A stretch of DNA of 64,000 nucleotides, taken from positions 62,001 through 126,000 of the forward strand of contig SEHB01000007.1 of assembly GCA_004143945.1 (NCBI GenBank), written 5' to 3'. The number at the start of each line of letters is the position of its first letter. Positions within the stretch are counted from its first letter, which is position 1. The translations under genes and the position numbers were made by a program. The notes below the pieces were generated by a model. It searched no databases, had not been told where the DNA came from, and saw only the letters and a list, made by a program, of their open reading frames with translations. This document shows positions 8,679 through 17,769 of the stretch, in pieces. Source of the DNA: Lysobacteraceae bacterium (GTDB lineage Bacteria > Pseudomonadota > Gammaproteobacteria > Xanthomonadales > Rhodanobacteraceae).

Positions 8679-11062
8679 GCGCCGAACAACGCGAGCACGG
8701 CCGCCGCGAGCTCGCGGGCGCTCGCCGTACCCGCTGCCTCGTTGCCGGGCACAGGGCCGATGCAGGCCGGACACCCGCCCGTACATTCGCAGCCCTGCAC
8801 GAGTTCGATCGCCTCGCGCACGAGATGCGGCGCCGCGCGGAACAGCGGTTCGGACAAGCCGATGCCGCCCGGATAGTTGTCGTAGAGGAATACGGTCGGA
8901 TTGAACGAGCCGGCCTTCGCGGGATCGCCCGCGCGACCTTCGGCGTCGCGCCATTGGCCGAGCCCGTTGAGGTCGCGCGCGGCGAACCAGGTCGCGTCGC
9001 CCGAGCCAACCGCCTTCTGCAGGTCGCGCGACTCGGCCATCACGCGCACCGCGGCCACCGTGTGCAGCGCATACGCGGCGCCGAGGAAACCGTCGAGCGC
9101 ATCCTGCCGGCTCGCGAACGCGGCTTCGAGCGTCGACTGCGCGAGCTGCCACCAGATCGAACTCGTATGCAGTTCCTGGTCCGGCAGGTTCACCGGCCCG
9201 TAGCCGATGTTCTCGTGGCTGTAGAAACGGATCTTCTTGTAGCCCGCGACGCGACGGACCACGTGCACCTCGCCGTGGTGGCAGGTGCCCTCGCCCGCGT
9301 TCGCACCATCGAAGCGCTCGAGTATCTTGAGCCGCGTGTAGTCGATCGCGTCGGTGTAGTAGTCGACGTTCGTCGTCGTCACGAACGCCTTGCGGCCTTC
9401 CCAGTCGAGCCGCTCGACCTGGTACGGGCGCGACTGCACCATGTAGATCGCGCCTTCGTACAAGGTGAGCGCGGCGCTGCCGAAGTCGACCTCGGCGATG
9501 ATCGACTGGCGCCCGTCGGTGCGGTCGACCACGACGAAGTTGCCGTCGGCGACCGAGCGCAGGCTGACCGCGGCGGCCGGATAGCTGTCGGCGATCCAGT
9601 CCCAGCGATCACCCTCGTTGTGCAGCACGCCCGACTCCGCGAGCACGCCGAGGAAGTCGTCGACGAGGTTTTCGCCGAAGCGCTCGCCCGAGCGGAACGG
9701 CAGCTCGAACGCGGCGCAGCGGATATGGTCGAGCAGGATCAGAAGCTGGTCCGGCGCGATGCGCGCCTGCTCCGGCGGCGCCGCCTCGAAGAACTCCGGA
9801 TGGCGCACGACGTACTGGTCGAGCGCCTGGCTCGTCGCGACCAGCACGCCGAGCGAAGGCTGCTGCCGCCGCCCCGTGCGGCCGAGCCGCTGCCAGGTCG
9901 CCGAGATCGATCCCGGGAAGCCGTTGAGGATCGCGACGTCGAGTGCGCCGATGTCGACGCCGAGTTCGAGCGCCGAGGTGCTGACCACGCCATCGACGCC
10001 GCCCGCGCGCAGGCTCCGTTCCGTCGCGCGCCGTTCGGTCGGCAGGTAGCCGCCACGATACGCGCGAATCCGCGCAGGCTTGCGCGGGTCGTGGTCGAAC
10101 ACGTCCTTGAGGTACTTGGTCAGCACCTCGACCATCAGGCGAGACTGTGCGAACACGATCGTCTTCATCTTCGAACGGATCGCGTGCCGCGCGAGCCGCA
10201 TCGACTGCGAACGCGCCGACGCGCGGATGCCGAGATCGGGATTGATCACCGGCGGATTCCAGAGCAGCACATGCCGCTCGCCGACCGGCGCACCGCTCTC
10301 GGTGATCGCATGCACCGATTCACCGAGAAGCGCCTCGGCATGGTCCTTCGGGTTGCCGATCGTCGCCGAGCACAGGATGAAGGTCGGCGACACGCCGTAG
10401 AACGCACACACTCGCCGCAGCCGCCGGATCACGTTCGCGACATGCGAGCCGAACACGCCGCGGTAGGTATGCACCTCGTCGATCACGACGTAGCGCAGGG
10501 ATTCGAAGAACTGCGCCCACTTCGTGTGATGCGGCAGGATCGCCTGGTGCAGCATGTCCGGGTTGCTGACGACGATGTCGCCCTTCACGCGGATCGCCTG
10601 GCGCGCATCGGCCGGCGTGTCGCCATCGAACGTCGCCGCGAGCAACCCGAGCCCACCCGCCTTGTTGAGTTCGAGCAACTCCGCGACCTGGTCCTGCGCG
10701 AGCGCCTTGGTCGGGAACAGGTACAGCGCCTTCGCCTTCGCCGCACGCACCGCCTCGATCACCGGCAGGTTGTAGCAGAGCGTCTTGCCCGACGCGGTCG
10801 GCGTGACGACGACGACATGCTCGCCCGCCTGCACGCGGTCCCACGCCTCGCGCTGGTGGCTGTAAAGCCGCTGCACCCCGCGCCGCTCGAGCGCCTCGCG
10901 GAGTTCCGTTGAAAGCTCGGGCGGGAAGTCCGCATAACGCGCAGGTTGCGCCGGCCGGCGCAGGTAGCCCGTGATGCGATCGCCGTACTTGCGTGCCCAG
11001 CGCTCGACCAGGCGTTCGATCGCTGGCGTCTCGGCAGGAATGGGTGGGGTCGAGACGGTCAT
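8675..11062 (-). CDS. mrfA: MrfA/YprA-family DEAD/DEAH-box helicase with DUF1998 zinc domain
   Basis: A 795-residue superfamily 2 helicase. Motif I is PTASGKTLCYNLP, motif II is DEVHTYRG, motif III is LCSATIGN, and motifs V-VI are STSALELGVDIGALD and QRLGRTGRRQ. The C-terminal DUF1998/MrfA region carries four cysteines in CECTGGCPACIGP, expected to bind zinc. MrfA unwinds 3'-5' and with MrfB removes mitomycin adducts in Bacillus. The frame can also start from a TTG at 11080, but the ATG at 11062 has GGAG 8 bases upstream and is preferred. It is divergent from the hipB-BREX locus and has host-like base composition, so it marks the left edge of the island. Confidence 0.9.
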   Translation of the reverse strand: MTVSTPPIPAETPAIERLVERWARKYGDRITGYLRRPAQPARYADFPPELSTELREALERRGVQRLYSHQREAWDRVQAGEHVVVVTPTASGKTLCYNLPVIEAVRAAKAKALYLFPTKALAQDQVAELLELNKAGGLGLLAATFDGDTPADARQAIRVKGDIVVSNPDMLHQAILPHHTKWAQFFESLRYVVIDEVHTYRGVFGSHVANVIRRLRRVCAFYGVSPTFILCSATIGNPKDHAEALLGESVHAITESGAPVGERHVLLWNPPVINPDLGIRASARSQSMRLARHAIRSKMKTIVFAQSRLMVEVLTKYLKDVFDHDPRKPARIRAYRGGYLPTERRATERSLRAGGVDGVVSTSALELGVDIGALDVAILNGFPGSISATWQRLGRTGRRQQPSLGVLVATSQALDQYVVRHPEFFEAAPPEQARIAPDQLLILLDHIRCAAFELPFRSGERFGENLVDDFLGVLAESGVLHNEGDRWDWIADSYPAAAVSLRSVADGNFVVVDRTDGRQSIIAEVDFGSAALTLYEGAIYMVQSRPYQVERLDWEGRKAFVTTTNVDYYTDAIDYTRLKILERFDGANAGEGTCHHGEVHVVRRVAGYKKIRFYSHENIGYGPVNLPDQELHTSSIWWQLAQSTLEAAFASRQDALDGFLGAAYALHTVAAVRVMAESRDLQKAVGSGDATWFAARDLNGLGQWRDAEGRAGDPAKAGSFNPTVFLYDNYPGGIGLSEPLFRAAPHLVREAIELVQGCECTGGCPACIGPVPGNEAAGTASARELAAAVLALFGA

Positions 11063-11168
11063 CGGCGGGCTCCGCGGCAAAGGCGCGGGTATGGCCGATT
11101 GCTTTCTCAGTTAATGCGACTCGCTGTGGAAGGTAGGGAATGCCCGCAGGGTGGGTTCTAACGGCAGC

Positions 11169-11190
11169 CCGGAGTACTTTCGTACCCCGG
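11169..11190. other. Short hairpin at the left edge of the island
   Basis: CCGGAGTAC and GTACCCCGG can pair with one mismatch around a 4-base loop. It sits where base composition drops from host-like to lower GC. No T-run follows, so it may be structural only. The remainder of 11063-11253 shows no gene and no copy of the tRNA-Met end. Confidence 0.35.
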
Positions 11191-11242
11191 CGCACAACTG
11201 TCCGAATTCGGGGGAAAACGGGCTGGCGGTGATAAAGACCGC

Positions 11243-11303
11243 TTGAAAAGTAGACATATATGGCAAATACTCGGCAAGTCACCCACACATTTGCCATATA
11301 CGT
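11243..11303 (+). promoter_or_regulatory. Putative hipB promoter with HipB operator (12-bp inverted repeat)
   Basis: TATATGGCAAAT at 11257-11268 and ATTTGCCATATA at 11289-11300 are perfect reverse complements with 20 bases between them. Allowing one mismatch the arms extend to 15 bp (11254-11303). The right arm ends 5 bases before the hipB ATG. A candidate -35 TTGAAA (11243-11248) and a weak -10 near 11265-11271 (AAATACT) would place the left arm over the promoter. HipB-type repressors bind paired palindromic sites and autoregulate, so this is a strong operator candidate; the promoter boxes are less sure. Confidence 0.75.
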
Positions 11304-11305
11304 CA

Positions 11306-11563
11306 ATGCAGACTGTGCAAGAGCTAGGTGAAGCTGTCGCGATACGCCGGCGCTCGCTCGGCATGAAGCAAGGCGATGTGGCCGCCCGCGCTGGCGTGTC
11401 GCAGGAAGGGCTCTCCCGCTTCGAGCGCGGCAAGCTAGCTGAATTCGGTTCGCGCAAGCTCCTCGCGGTGCTGGCCGTGCTAGGCATGGAACTCCAGTTC
11501 GCAGAGATCGGTGCATCGGGCTCGCTGGATGAGCTCCGCCGCGAGCGCGGAGGCGGCGCGTGA
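11306..11563 (+). CDS. hipB: HipB-like antitoxin / Xre-family repressor
   Basis: An 85-residue helix-turn-helix protein. LGEAVAIRRRSLGMKQGDVA and the following AGVSQEGLSRFERGK form a typical Xre/Cro HTH (residues about 5-60), with a short Arg/Glu-rich tail. In HipBA modules this protein binds and neutralises the HipA kinase and represses the operon through palindromic operators. The ATG at 11306 was chosen because the HTH starts a few residues later and the upstream extension would translate the operator. Its stop overlaps the hipA GTG in a GTGA arrangement. Being the only DNA-binding regulator at the head of the BREX genes, it may regulate them as well; this is inference. Confidence 0.88.
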   Translation: MQTVQELGEAVAIRRRSLGMKQGDVAARAGVSQEGLSRFERGKLAEFGSRKLLAVLAVLGMELQFAEIGASGSLDELRRERGGGA

Positions 11564-12891
11564 CGCTCTCCGTCTCTGTGCTCGGTCGCGAGGTCGCCAC
11601 GCTCGAGGCTTTGGGAGATTTCAAGAGCTCGATGACCTACCACGACGGGGCGGCGCCCGCGGACTTCGTGTCACTGACCATGCGCGTGCGCCGCGATCCC
11701 TACATCTGGGACGACGTGCTGCACCCGATCTTCCAGATGAACCTACCCGAAGGTTATCTGTTGCAGGTGCTGCAGGAGCAGTTCGGTCCGCATATAGGTG
11801 CTAGCCCGATGGCGCTGCTGTCCGTGATCGGCCGCAACATGATCGGGCGGATCCAGGTGGCTCCACCGGGGGCGAACCTGGAGGAGCCGGCCAAGCCAGT
11901 AGACGTCGCCGGCCTTCTGCAGGGGGACAACTCGGAAGAGGCCTTCGCTGAACTGGTGCGCCAGCATGCGACCAGCGGTGTGTCGGGGGTCGTGCCAAAA
12001 TTCCTGGACAGCGACGCTGAGAAGATCGAAACCGGCACGCACAAGAAGACCACCCTCTTCACTCATCGCCACATCATCAAGGGTTCTTCCCGACTCCTGC
12101 CATTTGTGTCCTTGAACGAACATCTTTGCATGCAGGTGACCCGCAAGGTCATGCCCGCTGCAATGACCGAAGTGTCCCGTGACGGCCAAGCGCTGATCGT
12201 TCACCGCTTCGACGTGGACGAGAACGGTGTACGTCTGTGGGGCATGGAGGACTTCTGCGCCTTGCTCGGCCTGCGGCCGGCGAACAAGTACGAAACCACT
12301 TGGGAACGCATCAGCAGGGCCGTTCGCGATCATGTGCCGGTAGCCAATCGGCCCGAGGTGTTCCGGCAGATGGCGACGATGCTGCTGCTGACCTACGCCC
12401 TGCGCAATGCGGACTGCCACGCCAAGAACGTTGCCTTGCGCTACACCCGTCATGAAGACGTTCACCTGGCGCCGGCGTACGACATGATCACCACGGCGGC
12501 ATACCCGGACTACGCGAACAATCCGCCCGCGATCTCGTTCATGGGAAAGAAGACCTGGGAGCCAGGCAAGAACCTGCAGACCTTCATTACTGCAACGTTC
12601 GGACTCTCACCGAGCGAACAGGTCCACATCGTCGATCAGATTGGCACTGCGATGGTTGAGGTGGGGAGACAGGTTCGCGAGGCGATGGCAGAGCACTCCG
12701 GTTTCTCGGAAATCGGCAAAGGCATGCTGCTTGCATGGAAGGAGGGTATGACTGCCCTGCGTGGCAAGCGGATCTACGCCATGGGCGATACAAACCTGGG
12801 CGAAGCATTCACCACATTGACGGCCCCGGAACTTGTCAAGCCCGAGCGCCGCGTGATCGGTCGCTCTGATCTGATTGGTAGAAACCAATGA
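11560..12891 (+). CDS. hipA: HipA-family Ser/Thr kinase (toxin-like)
   Basis: A 443-residue HipA-fold protein beginning with GTG and overlapping hipB by 4 bases. The N-subdomain 1 (VLGREVATLEALGDF... YLLQVLQEQFG) is fused to the kinase as in classical HipA. SGVSGVVPKFL matches the family SGVQPK-type loop, RHIIKGS carries the probable ATP-binding Lys, NADCHAKN (residues 283-290) is the catalytic loop with Asp285 and Asn290, and AYDMITT gives the metal-binding Asp308. All core residues look intact. HipA kinases phosphorylate targets such as glutamyl-tRNA synthetase and cause growth arrest; the target here is unknown. The next gene, brxA, starts 58 bases later with no visible terminator. Confidence 0.9.
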   Translation: MTLSVSVLGREVATLEALGDFKSSMTYHDGAAPADFVSLTMRVRRDPYIWDDVLHPIFQMNLPEGYLLQVLQEQFGPHIGASPMALLSVIGRNMIGRIQVAPPGANLEEPAKPVDVAGLLQGDNSEEAFAELVRQHATSGVSGVVPKFLDSDAEKIETGTHKKTTLFTHRHIIKGSSRLLPFVSLNEHLCMQVTRKVMPAAMTEVSRDGQALIVHRFDVDENGVRLWGMEDFCALLGLRPANKYETTWERISRAVRDHVPVANRPEVFRQMATMLLLTYALRNADCHAKNVALRYTRHEDVHLAPAYDMITTAAYPDYANNPPAISFMGKKTWEPGKNLQTFITATFGLSPSEQVHIVDQIGTAMVEVGRQVREAMAEHSGFSEIGKGMLLAWKEGMTALRGKRIYAMGDTNLGEAFTTLTAPELVKPERRVIGRSDLIGRNQ

Positions 12892-12949
12892 GTGCGGTGA
12901 AGAACGCCAGCACGCCGATGGCCTCACCGTTCAGTGCAGGAGTGATCGC

Positions 12950-13543
12950 TTGAAACAGTATCAGGCTGATCTATCCGCAGGCTCACTCATGCTTCCCGAA
13001 AGCCGCATCGTCGCGCGCCTGCTGATGGCTGGCGCCAAGGATGCCGAGTGGGACAAAGCCATTCGAACGGACAACCTCCTGCAGAAAAGCTCGCCGGCAA
13101 CGGCCATTCGGCAAGCACGACTGATCCGCTTCCGACTGGGGTCCATCAGCCCTTCGCTGTGGCCGCTGGTCGCCAATGGTGATAAGGAAGTCGCCATGCA
13201 AGCGCTATTCGCAGCCGCGCTCAAACACAGCGAACTGCTGAGCGACTTTGTTCGTGACGTGGTCGCGGACCATGTTCGCAGGCTGGAAATGACGTTGTCT
13301 CCCAGGGAATGGGAACAGTTCCTCGCGGATTGTCAGGCTCGGGATCCGGCAGTCGGTACCTGGAGTGAATCCACTCGACGCAAACTGCTGCAGGTCGTCC
13401 TCAGGATTCTCGCCGAGACGCGATGCCTCGAATCGACCCGGTCACTGCGCTTGCTACAGCCCCACATCCATCCAAACGTGGCCGACACTTTGAAGAGAGC
13501 GGGGGAGCAACGCCTGCTCATGCTCATGGAGTTACGCGCATGA
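12950..13543 (+). CDS. brxA: BREX protein BrxA (DUF1819)
   Basis: A 197-residue small helical protein. The N-terminal QADLSAGSLMLPESRIVARL matches the BrxA signature (AGSL-x-x-x-ES-x-x-IA-x-LL). BrxA is one of the six proteins of type I BREX phage defence; homologues are DNA-binding, and it is needed for defence in some systems. The start is the TTG at 12950, supported by AGGAG ending 7 bases upstream and by alignment to the family N-terminus; an in-frame start at 12875 would lie inside hipA. Its stop overlaps the brxB start (ATGA). Confidence 0.9.
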   Translation: MKQYQADLSAGSLMLPESRIVARLLMAGAKDAEWDKAIRTDNLLQKSSPATAIRQARLIRFRLGSISPSLWPLVANGDKEVAMQALFAAALKHSELLSDFVRDVVADHVRRLEMTLSPREWEQFLADCQARDPAVGTWSESTRRKLLQVVLRILAETRCLESTRSLRLLQPHIHPNVADTLKRAGEQRLLMLMELRA

Positions 13544-14118
13544 CCGACGACTTCCGCGTTCGCCTGAACAAGATTGCCGACCGGCTGTCGTCGGAAGAAC
13601 TGCTGTCCAACAAGGGACTTGGCAACGAGATCGGCTTCTGGATCTTCGACTACCCACCCGAACGTGAACTGGAAGTGCGCAGTTTCATCGACGATGTCTT
13701 GCTGCCAGGCGTAGCCAAACGCCAGCCGGTCGTAAGACCTGCCGTAGTGAATCTGTTCGAACTCATCATCGACTTGCTCGAGGATCGCAAGCTTTATGAC
13801 CGGGTCCTCGACATCCAGGCAAAGAAAGGGGATGCGGAAGCTCTGGCCGCACTGCGTCCTGTGCTGAAGGAAGACAAGCTTGCTGAGCGCATCGCAACCA
13901 AGATCGACTTCGATCAGGTCGATGTATTGCTGCTCACCAGGGTTGGCGCAGCCTACCCCATGCTCCGGTCACACACGCTTCTGGCCGGACTGCAGGCCAC
14001 CATGAAAGACAAGCCCGTCGTGATGTTCTATCCGGGTCGGTATGACGGTTTTTCTTTGCGGCTGTTCAACAAGCTGGCGGATGACAACTATTACCGGGCC
14101 TTCCGGCTCGTCGATTGA
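13540..14118 (+). CDS. brxB: BREX protein BrxB (DUF1788)
   Basis: A 192-residue cytoplasmic protein. RLSSEELLSNKGLGNEIGFW and IFDYPPERELEVRSFIDDVL are typical of the DUF1788/BrxB N-terminus, and DKPVVMFYPGRYDG followed by NYYRAFRLVD is typical of its end. BrxB is an invariant component of type I BREX, possibly a scaffold for the large subunits; its biochemical role is unresolved. The ATG at 13540 overlaps the brxA stop, which indicates coupled translation. Length equals the family norm, with no sign of damage. Confidence 0.92.
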   Translation: MTDDFRVRLNKIADRLSSEELLSNKGLGNEIGFWIFDYPPERELEVRSFIDDVLLPGVAKRQPVVRPAVVNLFELIIDLLEDRKLYDRVLDIQAKKGDAEALAALRPVLKEDKLAERIATKIDFDQVDVLLLTRVGAAYPMLRSHTLLAGLQATMKDKPVVMFYPGRYDGFSLRLFNKLADDNYYRAFRLVD

Positions 14119-14142
14119 CGTTTACAGGGGGCGAACACCGCA

Positions 14143-17100
14143 ATGAAGATCAGGGAACTGTTCAAGAAGCCGATCGACCGGCCGATCAACGGGGTGATCA
14201 AGGCCGATCAGCGCGATGCCGAAAGCATCTGGCAGGAACTCGACGAGTACGTCGTCACCAAGGAGCTGGCCGACTACTTTCGCCGCTTCTTCGACACCTA
14301 CCTCGCCGCGCTCGACAACCCCAAGGATGCGGTGCTGACGTCGCGCATGGGCGTCTGGGTGTCCGGCTTCTTCGGTTCGGGCAAATCGCACTTCATCAAG
14401 ATCCTGTCGTACCTGCTCGAAAATCGTGAAGCGATCAATCCCGTCTCGGGCGAAGGCAAGCGCGCCGCCGCATTCTTCGACGAGCAAAAGATCAAGGATC
14501 CGCTGCTGCTCGCGGACCTCCAGCGCGCCACGCGCGGCAGTGTGGATGTCATCCTGTTCAACATCGATGCGAAGGCCGACAGCAAGGATCATCGCGACGT
14601 GATCCTGCAGGTGTTCCTGCGCGTGTTCAACGAGAAGCTCGGCTACTCCGGTGACGCGCCGCATATCGCCGAAATGGAGCGCTATCTGGTCGCCAAAGGC
14701 GCCTACGACGCGTTCCAGCAGGAGTTCCAGCGCATCCACGGCAATTCGTGGCTGCAGGAGCGCGACGCATTCGATTTCCTGCGCGACGAAGTCATCGAAG
14801 CGCTCTCCATCGCATTGAAGATGACGAAGGAATCGGCGACCCGCTGGTTCGACGACTCACGCGAGACCTTCAAGATCAACATCGAGAGCTTCGCGAAGCT
14901 GTTGCGCGACTATCTCGACTCCAAAGGCAACGGGCACCGCATCGTCTTCCTCGTGGACGAAGTCGGCCAGTTCATCGGCAACAACACGCAAGTGATGCTC
15001 AGCCTGCAGACCATTACCGAGCAGCTCGGTACGCTCTGCAATGGCCGTGCGTGGGTGATCGTCACCAGCCAGGAAGACATCGATGCCGCGATCGGCGAAG
15101 CCAACCGCGCGCGCTCGCAGGATTTCTCCAAGATCCAGGGCCGCTTCCATACTCGCCTATCCTTGGCCAGCGTCAACGCCGACGAGGTCATCGGCGAGCG
15201 CCTGCTGGCCAAAACCGAACCCGCTCACGATGCGCTGCGCGACGTGTTCGAGCAGAAGGGCGACATCATCAACAACCAGATCTCGTTCCACGGCAACGCG
15301 GTCACCATGCGCGGCTATCGCGACTCGGTCGACTACGTCGCCAACTATCCGTTTGCCCCGTACCAGTTCACGTTGCTGCAGAAGATCTTCGAGGCGATCC
15401 GCAAGGTCGGCGCGACCGGCCAGCACTTGGCGCGTGGTGAGCGTTCGCTGCTCGATGCGTTCCAGTTCGCCGCGAAGATCAATGCAGACCGTGGTATCGA
15501 GGCGCTGGTCCCCCTGTACGACTTCTACCCCTCGATCGAGAGCTTTCTCGATACCGCAGTCAAGCTCGCGATCGATCAGGCGGCGCAAAACGCTGCGCTC
15601 GAACCGCAGGACATCCGTCTGCTGAAAGCGCTGTTCCTGATCCGTCACATCGCTGAGGTCATCAAGCCGAACGTCGACAACCTCGCGGCGCTGTGTCTCA
15701 ACGAGATCGATGCCGACAAACTGCAGCTCAAGCGCCAGATCCAGGAAAGTCTGGAGCGCCTGGAACGCCAGCAGTTGGTCAACCGCAACGGTGACCAATG
15801 GTTTTTCCTGACCAACGAGGAACGCGACATTGCGCGTGAAATTGGCCACGTCGAGGTATCGGCCGCCGAAAAGTCGAAGCTGATGGCCGAGATCGTTTTC
15901 GAGGAAATTCTCGGCGGCCAGACGAAGGTGCGCCATCGCGATACCAAGGCCGACTACGAATTCAACCGCCTGCTTGACGGCGCGCCCTACCGCAGCGCCA
16001 ACCACGCGCTCACACTCGATATTCGAACGCCGCTCGGTGACGACTACGAACTGCTCAAGCCCGATCGCTGCATCCTGCTCAGTGCGGAGGGCCACGGCCG
16101 CGCGCTGATCCGCATTGCCGAGGGCCATCGGCTGGACGTCGAGCTGACGCTCTACCGGCAAATCGAAAAATACGTCGACAGCCCCAAGGCAAGCACCGCC
16201 ACACCGTCGCTGAAGAAGATCCTGCTGGAGCGCAAGGACGAAAATCGGGAACGCCTCCAGCGTCTGGTCGCGCAGGTCGGTCAGCTAATGGTCGAAGGCG
16301 ACTTCTACGCCAAGGGTCAAAAGTTCAGCTCCAAGGCCGCGACCGCGCCGACGTTGCTCGACGAACTGGTCAACTACCTGATCACCAATACCTACAACAA
16401 GCTCCCCTATCTGAAGGTTCGTCAGACCGATCCAATCGCCGAGATTCGTGCGCTGTTGTCTGCGGACGATCATGCGCAGCGCAATCTCGCGCTCGGTGGC
16501 GAGGAGGGCAATCCGCAGGCACTGGATGAGGTGCGCCAATACCTGGCGCTGAGCGCGACCTCAAGCCGCGTCTTGCTTTCGGACGTGGTGGATCGCTTCA
16601 CCGGCATTCCGTTCGGCTGGAAGCCCGATTGGGAAGTTGTGCTGCTGGTCACACGGCTGTTCATGGCTGGCGAGATCAAGCTCACCATGGGCGGCTCGGA
16701 TCTCGATCCGCGGAACGCCTTCGATCCGTTGACCAAAGCCGTGCAGCACAAGCAGGTTTCGATCCTCAAACGCAAGACCGCGGATGCCGGCAGTATCAAT
16801 CGTGTTGCGGAGCTCTACCGGCAGCTTTTCTCTTCGCTACCGAGGAAGGAAGAGGACGGCGTCGTAGCCGATTTCCGCGCCAAGTTGCAGGAATGGGACG
16901 GTGAACTGCGTCAGTGGCTGCCGCTCGCGTCGCAGCCTCATCATCCCGGCAAGGACATGCTGGAACGCTTGCTCGCCCGGTGTGGGCGGCAACTTGCGAT
17001 CCGCGATCCATTCGAATTTATCGAAGCCTTGAACGCGTCGAAGGACGAATGGCTCGATGCCGGCGAGGCTGTGAACGACGTCAACGGCTTCTACAAGAAC

Positions 17101-17766
17101 CAGCTGCCGACTTGGCAGCACTTGCTGGGCGCGGTCCATCGGTTCGGTCCGAACCGTGAGGTTCTGCGTTCCGACCCGAAAGCCAGCGCTGCGCTCATCG
17201 AACTCGATCGCATCCGTGAAGAACCTGTCCCGTATCCGCTGGTAAGTCGCATCGGGCCGCTGATCGCCGCTGTCGAAGCGGCCAACGAGACGCTGGTGCA
17301 GGCGCTGCGCGAAACCACGCTTCGCAACGTAGACCAGAAGATCGACGAAGTCACCAAGGCCCTGGCGCAGATATCGGCCGGTGCGGATCTCAGCAACGCC
17401 GCGCTGCAACCATTGCAGGCGATCAAGCTCAAGATCGCCGGCTTGGCCAGTGTCCCGGAGATCCAGTATGCGGGGAATGGCGCCGGCGACCGTCTCGACG
17501 AGGCCATGGACCTTATCGTCGACACGCTGAAGAATCAGCAGGCAGCAACGACCGCGAGCGGAAAGTCGTCCTCCAGCGCTGCGAGCTCCTCTGCAGCAAC
17601 CAAGACAGAGCCGGCAGGACCCAAGCCCTCGCAGACTTTCCGTCCGGCAGAGTTCTGGTCGAAGACGTATCTGGAGACCGATACCGATGTCGACACCTAT
17701 CTGGCCGAGCTGAAGGCCCAACTCATGGCGGCGATCAACGCCGGCAAGCGCATCCGGATCCAATAA
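14143..17766 (+). CDS. brxC: BREX P-loop ATPase BrxC
   Basis: A 1207-residue ATPase. Walker A is GFFGSGKS (residues 75-82) within GVWVSGFFGSGKSHFIKILS, and Walker B is RIVFLVDEVGQF with Asp272-Glu273. VTSQEDI and a region ending KIQGRFHTRLSL follow as in the AAA/STAND-like N-terminal domain of BrxC. The C-terminal third is helical, with a Ser/Ala/Thr-rich linker near 1140-1165. BrxC (formerly PglY-like) forms large complexes with PglZ and BrxB in type I BREX. The ATG at 14143 has a GGGGG-containing ribosome site about 10 bases upstream. It lies 24 bases after brxB and 3 bases before pglX. Confidence 0.95.
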   Translation: MKIRELFKKPIDRPINGVIKADQRDAESIWQELDEYVVTKELADYFRRFFDTYLAALDNPKDAVLTSRMGVWVSGFFGSGKSHFIKILSYLLENREAINPVSGEGKRAAAFFDEQKIKDPLLLADLQRATRGSVDVILFNIDAKADSKDHRDVILQVFLRVFNEKLGYSGDAPHIAEMERYLVAKGAYDAFQQEFQRIHGNSWLQERDAFDFLRDEVIEALSIALKMTKESATRWFDDSRETFKINIESFAKLLRDYLDSKGNGHRIVFLVDEVGQFIGNNTQVMLSLQTITEQLGTLCNGRAWVIVTSQEDIDAAIGEANRARSQDFSKIQGRFHTRLSLASVNADEVIGERLLAKTEPAHDALRDVFEQKGDIINNQISFHGNAVTMRGYRDSVDYVANYPFAPYQFTLLQKIFEAIRKVGATGQHLARGERSLLDAFQFAAKINADRGIEALVPLYDFYPSIESFLDTAVKLAIDQAAQNAALEPQDIRLLKALFLIRHIAEVIKPNVDNLAALCLNEIDADKLQLKRQIQESLERLERQQLVNRNGDQWFFLTNEERDIAREIGHVEVSAAEKSKLMAEIVFEEILGGQTKVRHRDTKADYEFNRLLDGAPYRSANHALTLDIRTPLGDDYELLKPDRCILLSAEGHGRALIRIAEGHRLDVELTLYRQIEKYVDSPKASTATPSLKKILLERKDENRERLQRLVAQVGQLMVEGDFYAKGQKFSSKAATAPTLLDELVNYLITNTYNKLPYLKVRQTDPIAEIRALLSADDHAQRNLALGGEEGNPQALDEVRQYLALSATSSRVLLSDVVDRFTGIPFGWKPDWEVVLLVTRLFMAGEIKLTMGGSDLDPRNAFDPLTKAVQHKQVSILKRKTADAGSINRVAELYRQLFSSLPRKEEDGVVADFRAKLQEWDGELRQWLPLASQPHHPGKDMLERLLARCGRQLAIRDPFEFIEALNASKDEWLDAGEAVNDVNGFYKNQLPTWQHLLGAVHRFGPNREVLRSDPKASAALIELDRIREEPVPYPLVSRIGPLIAAVEAANETLVQALRETTLRNVDQKIDEVTKALAQISAGADLSNAALQPLQAIKLKIAGLASVPEIQYAGNGAGDRLDEAMDLIVDTLKNQQAATTASGKSSSSAASSSAATKTEPAGPKPSQTFRPAEFWSKTYLETDTDVDTYLAELKAQLMAAINAGKRIRIQ

Positions 17767-17769
17767 GCA

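Noticed and set aside
11089..11170. Possible direct copy of the tRNA-Met 3' end as an attachment site at the left border
   Set aside because: The best resemblance (GGGTGGGTTCTAAC against GGGTGGACTCGAAC) matches 11 of 14 bases, within chance for this composition, and no integrase was found.
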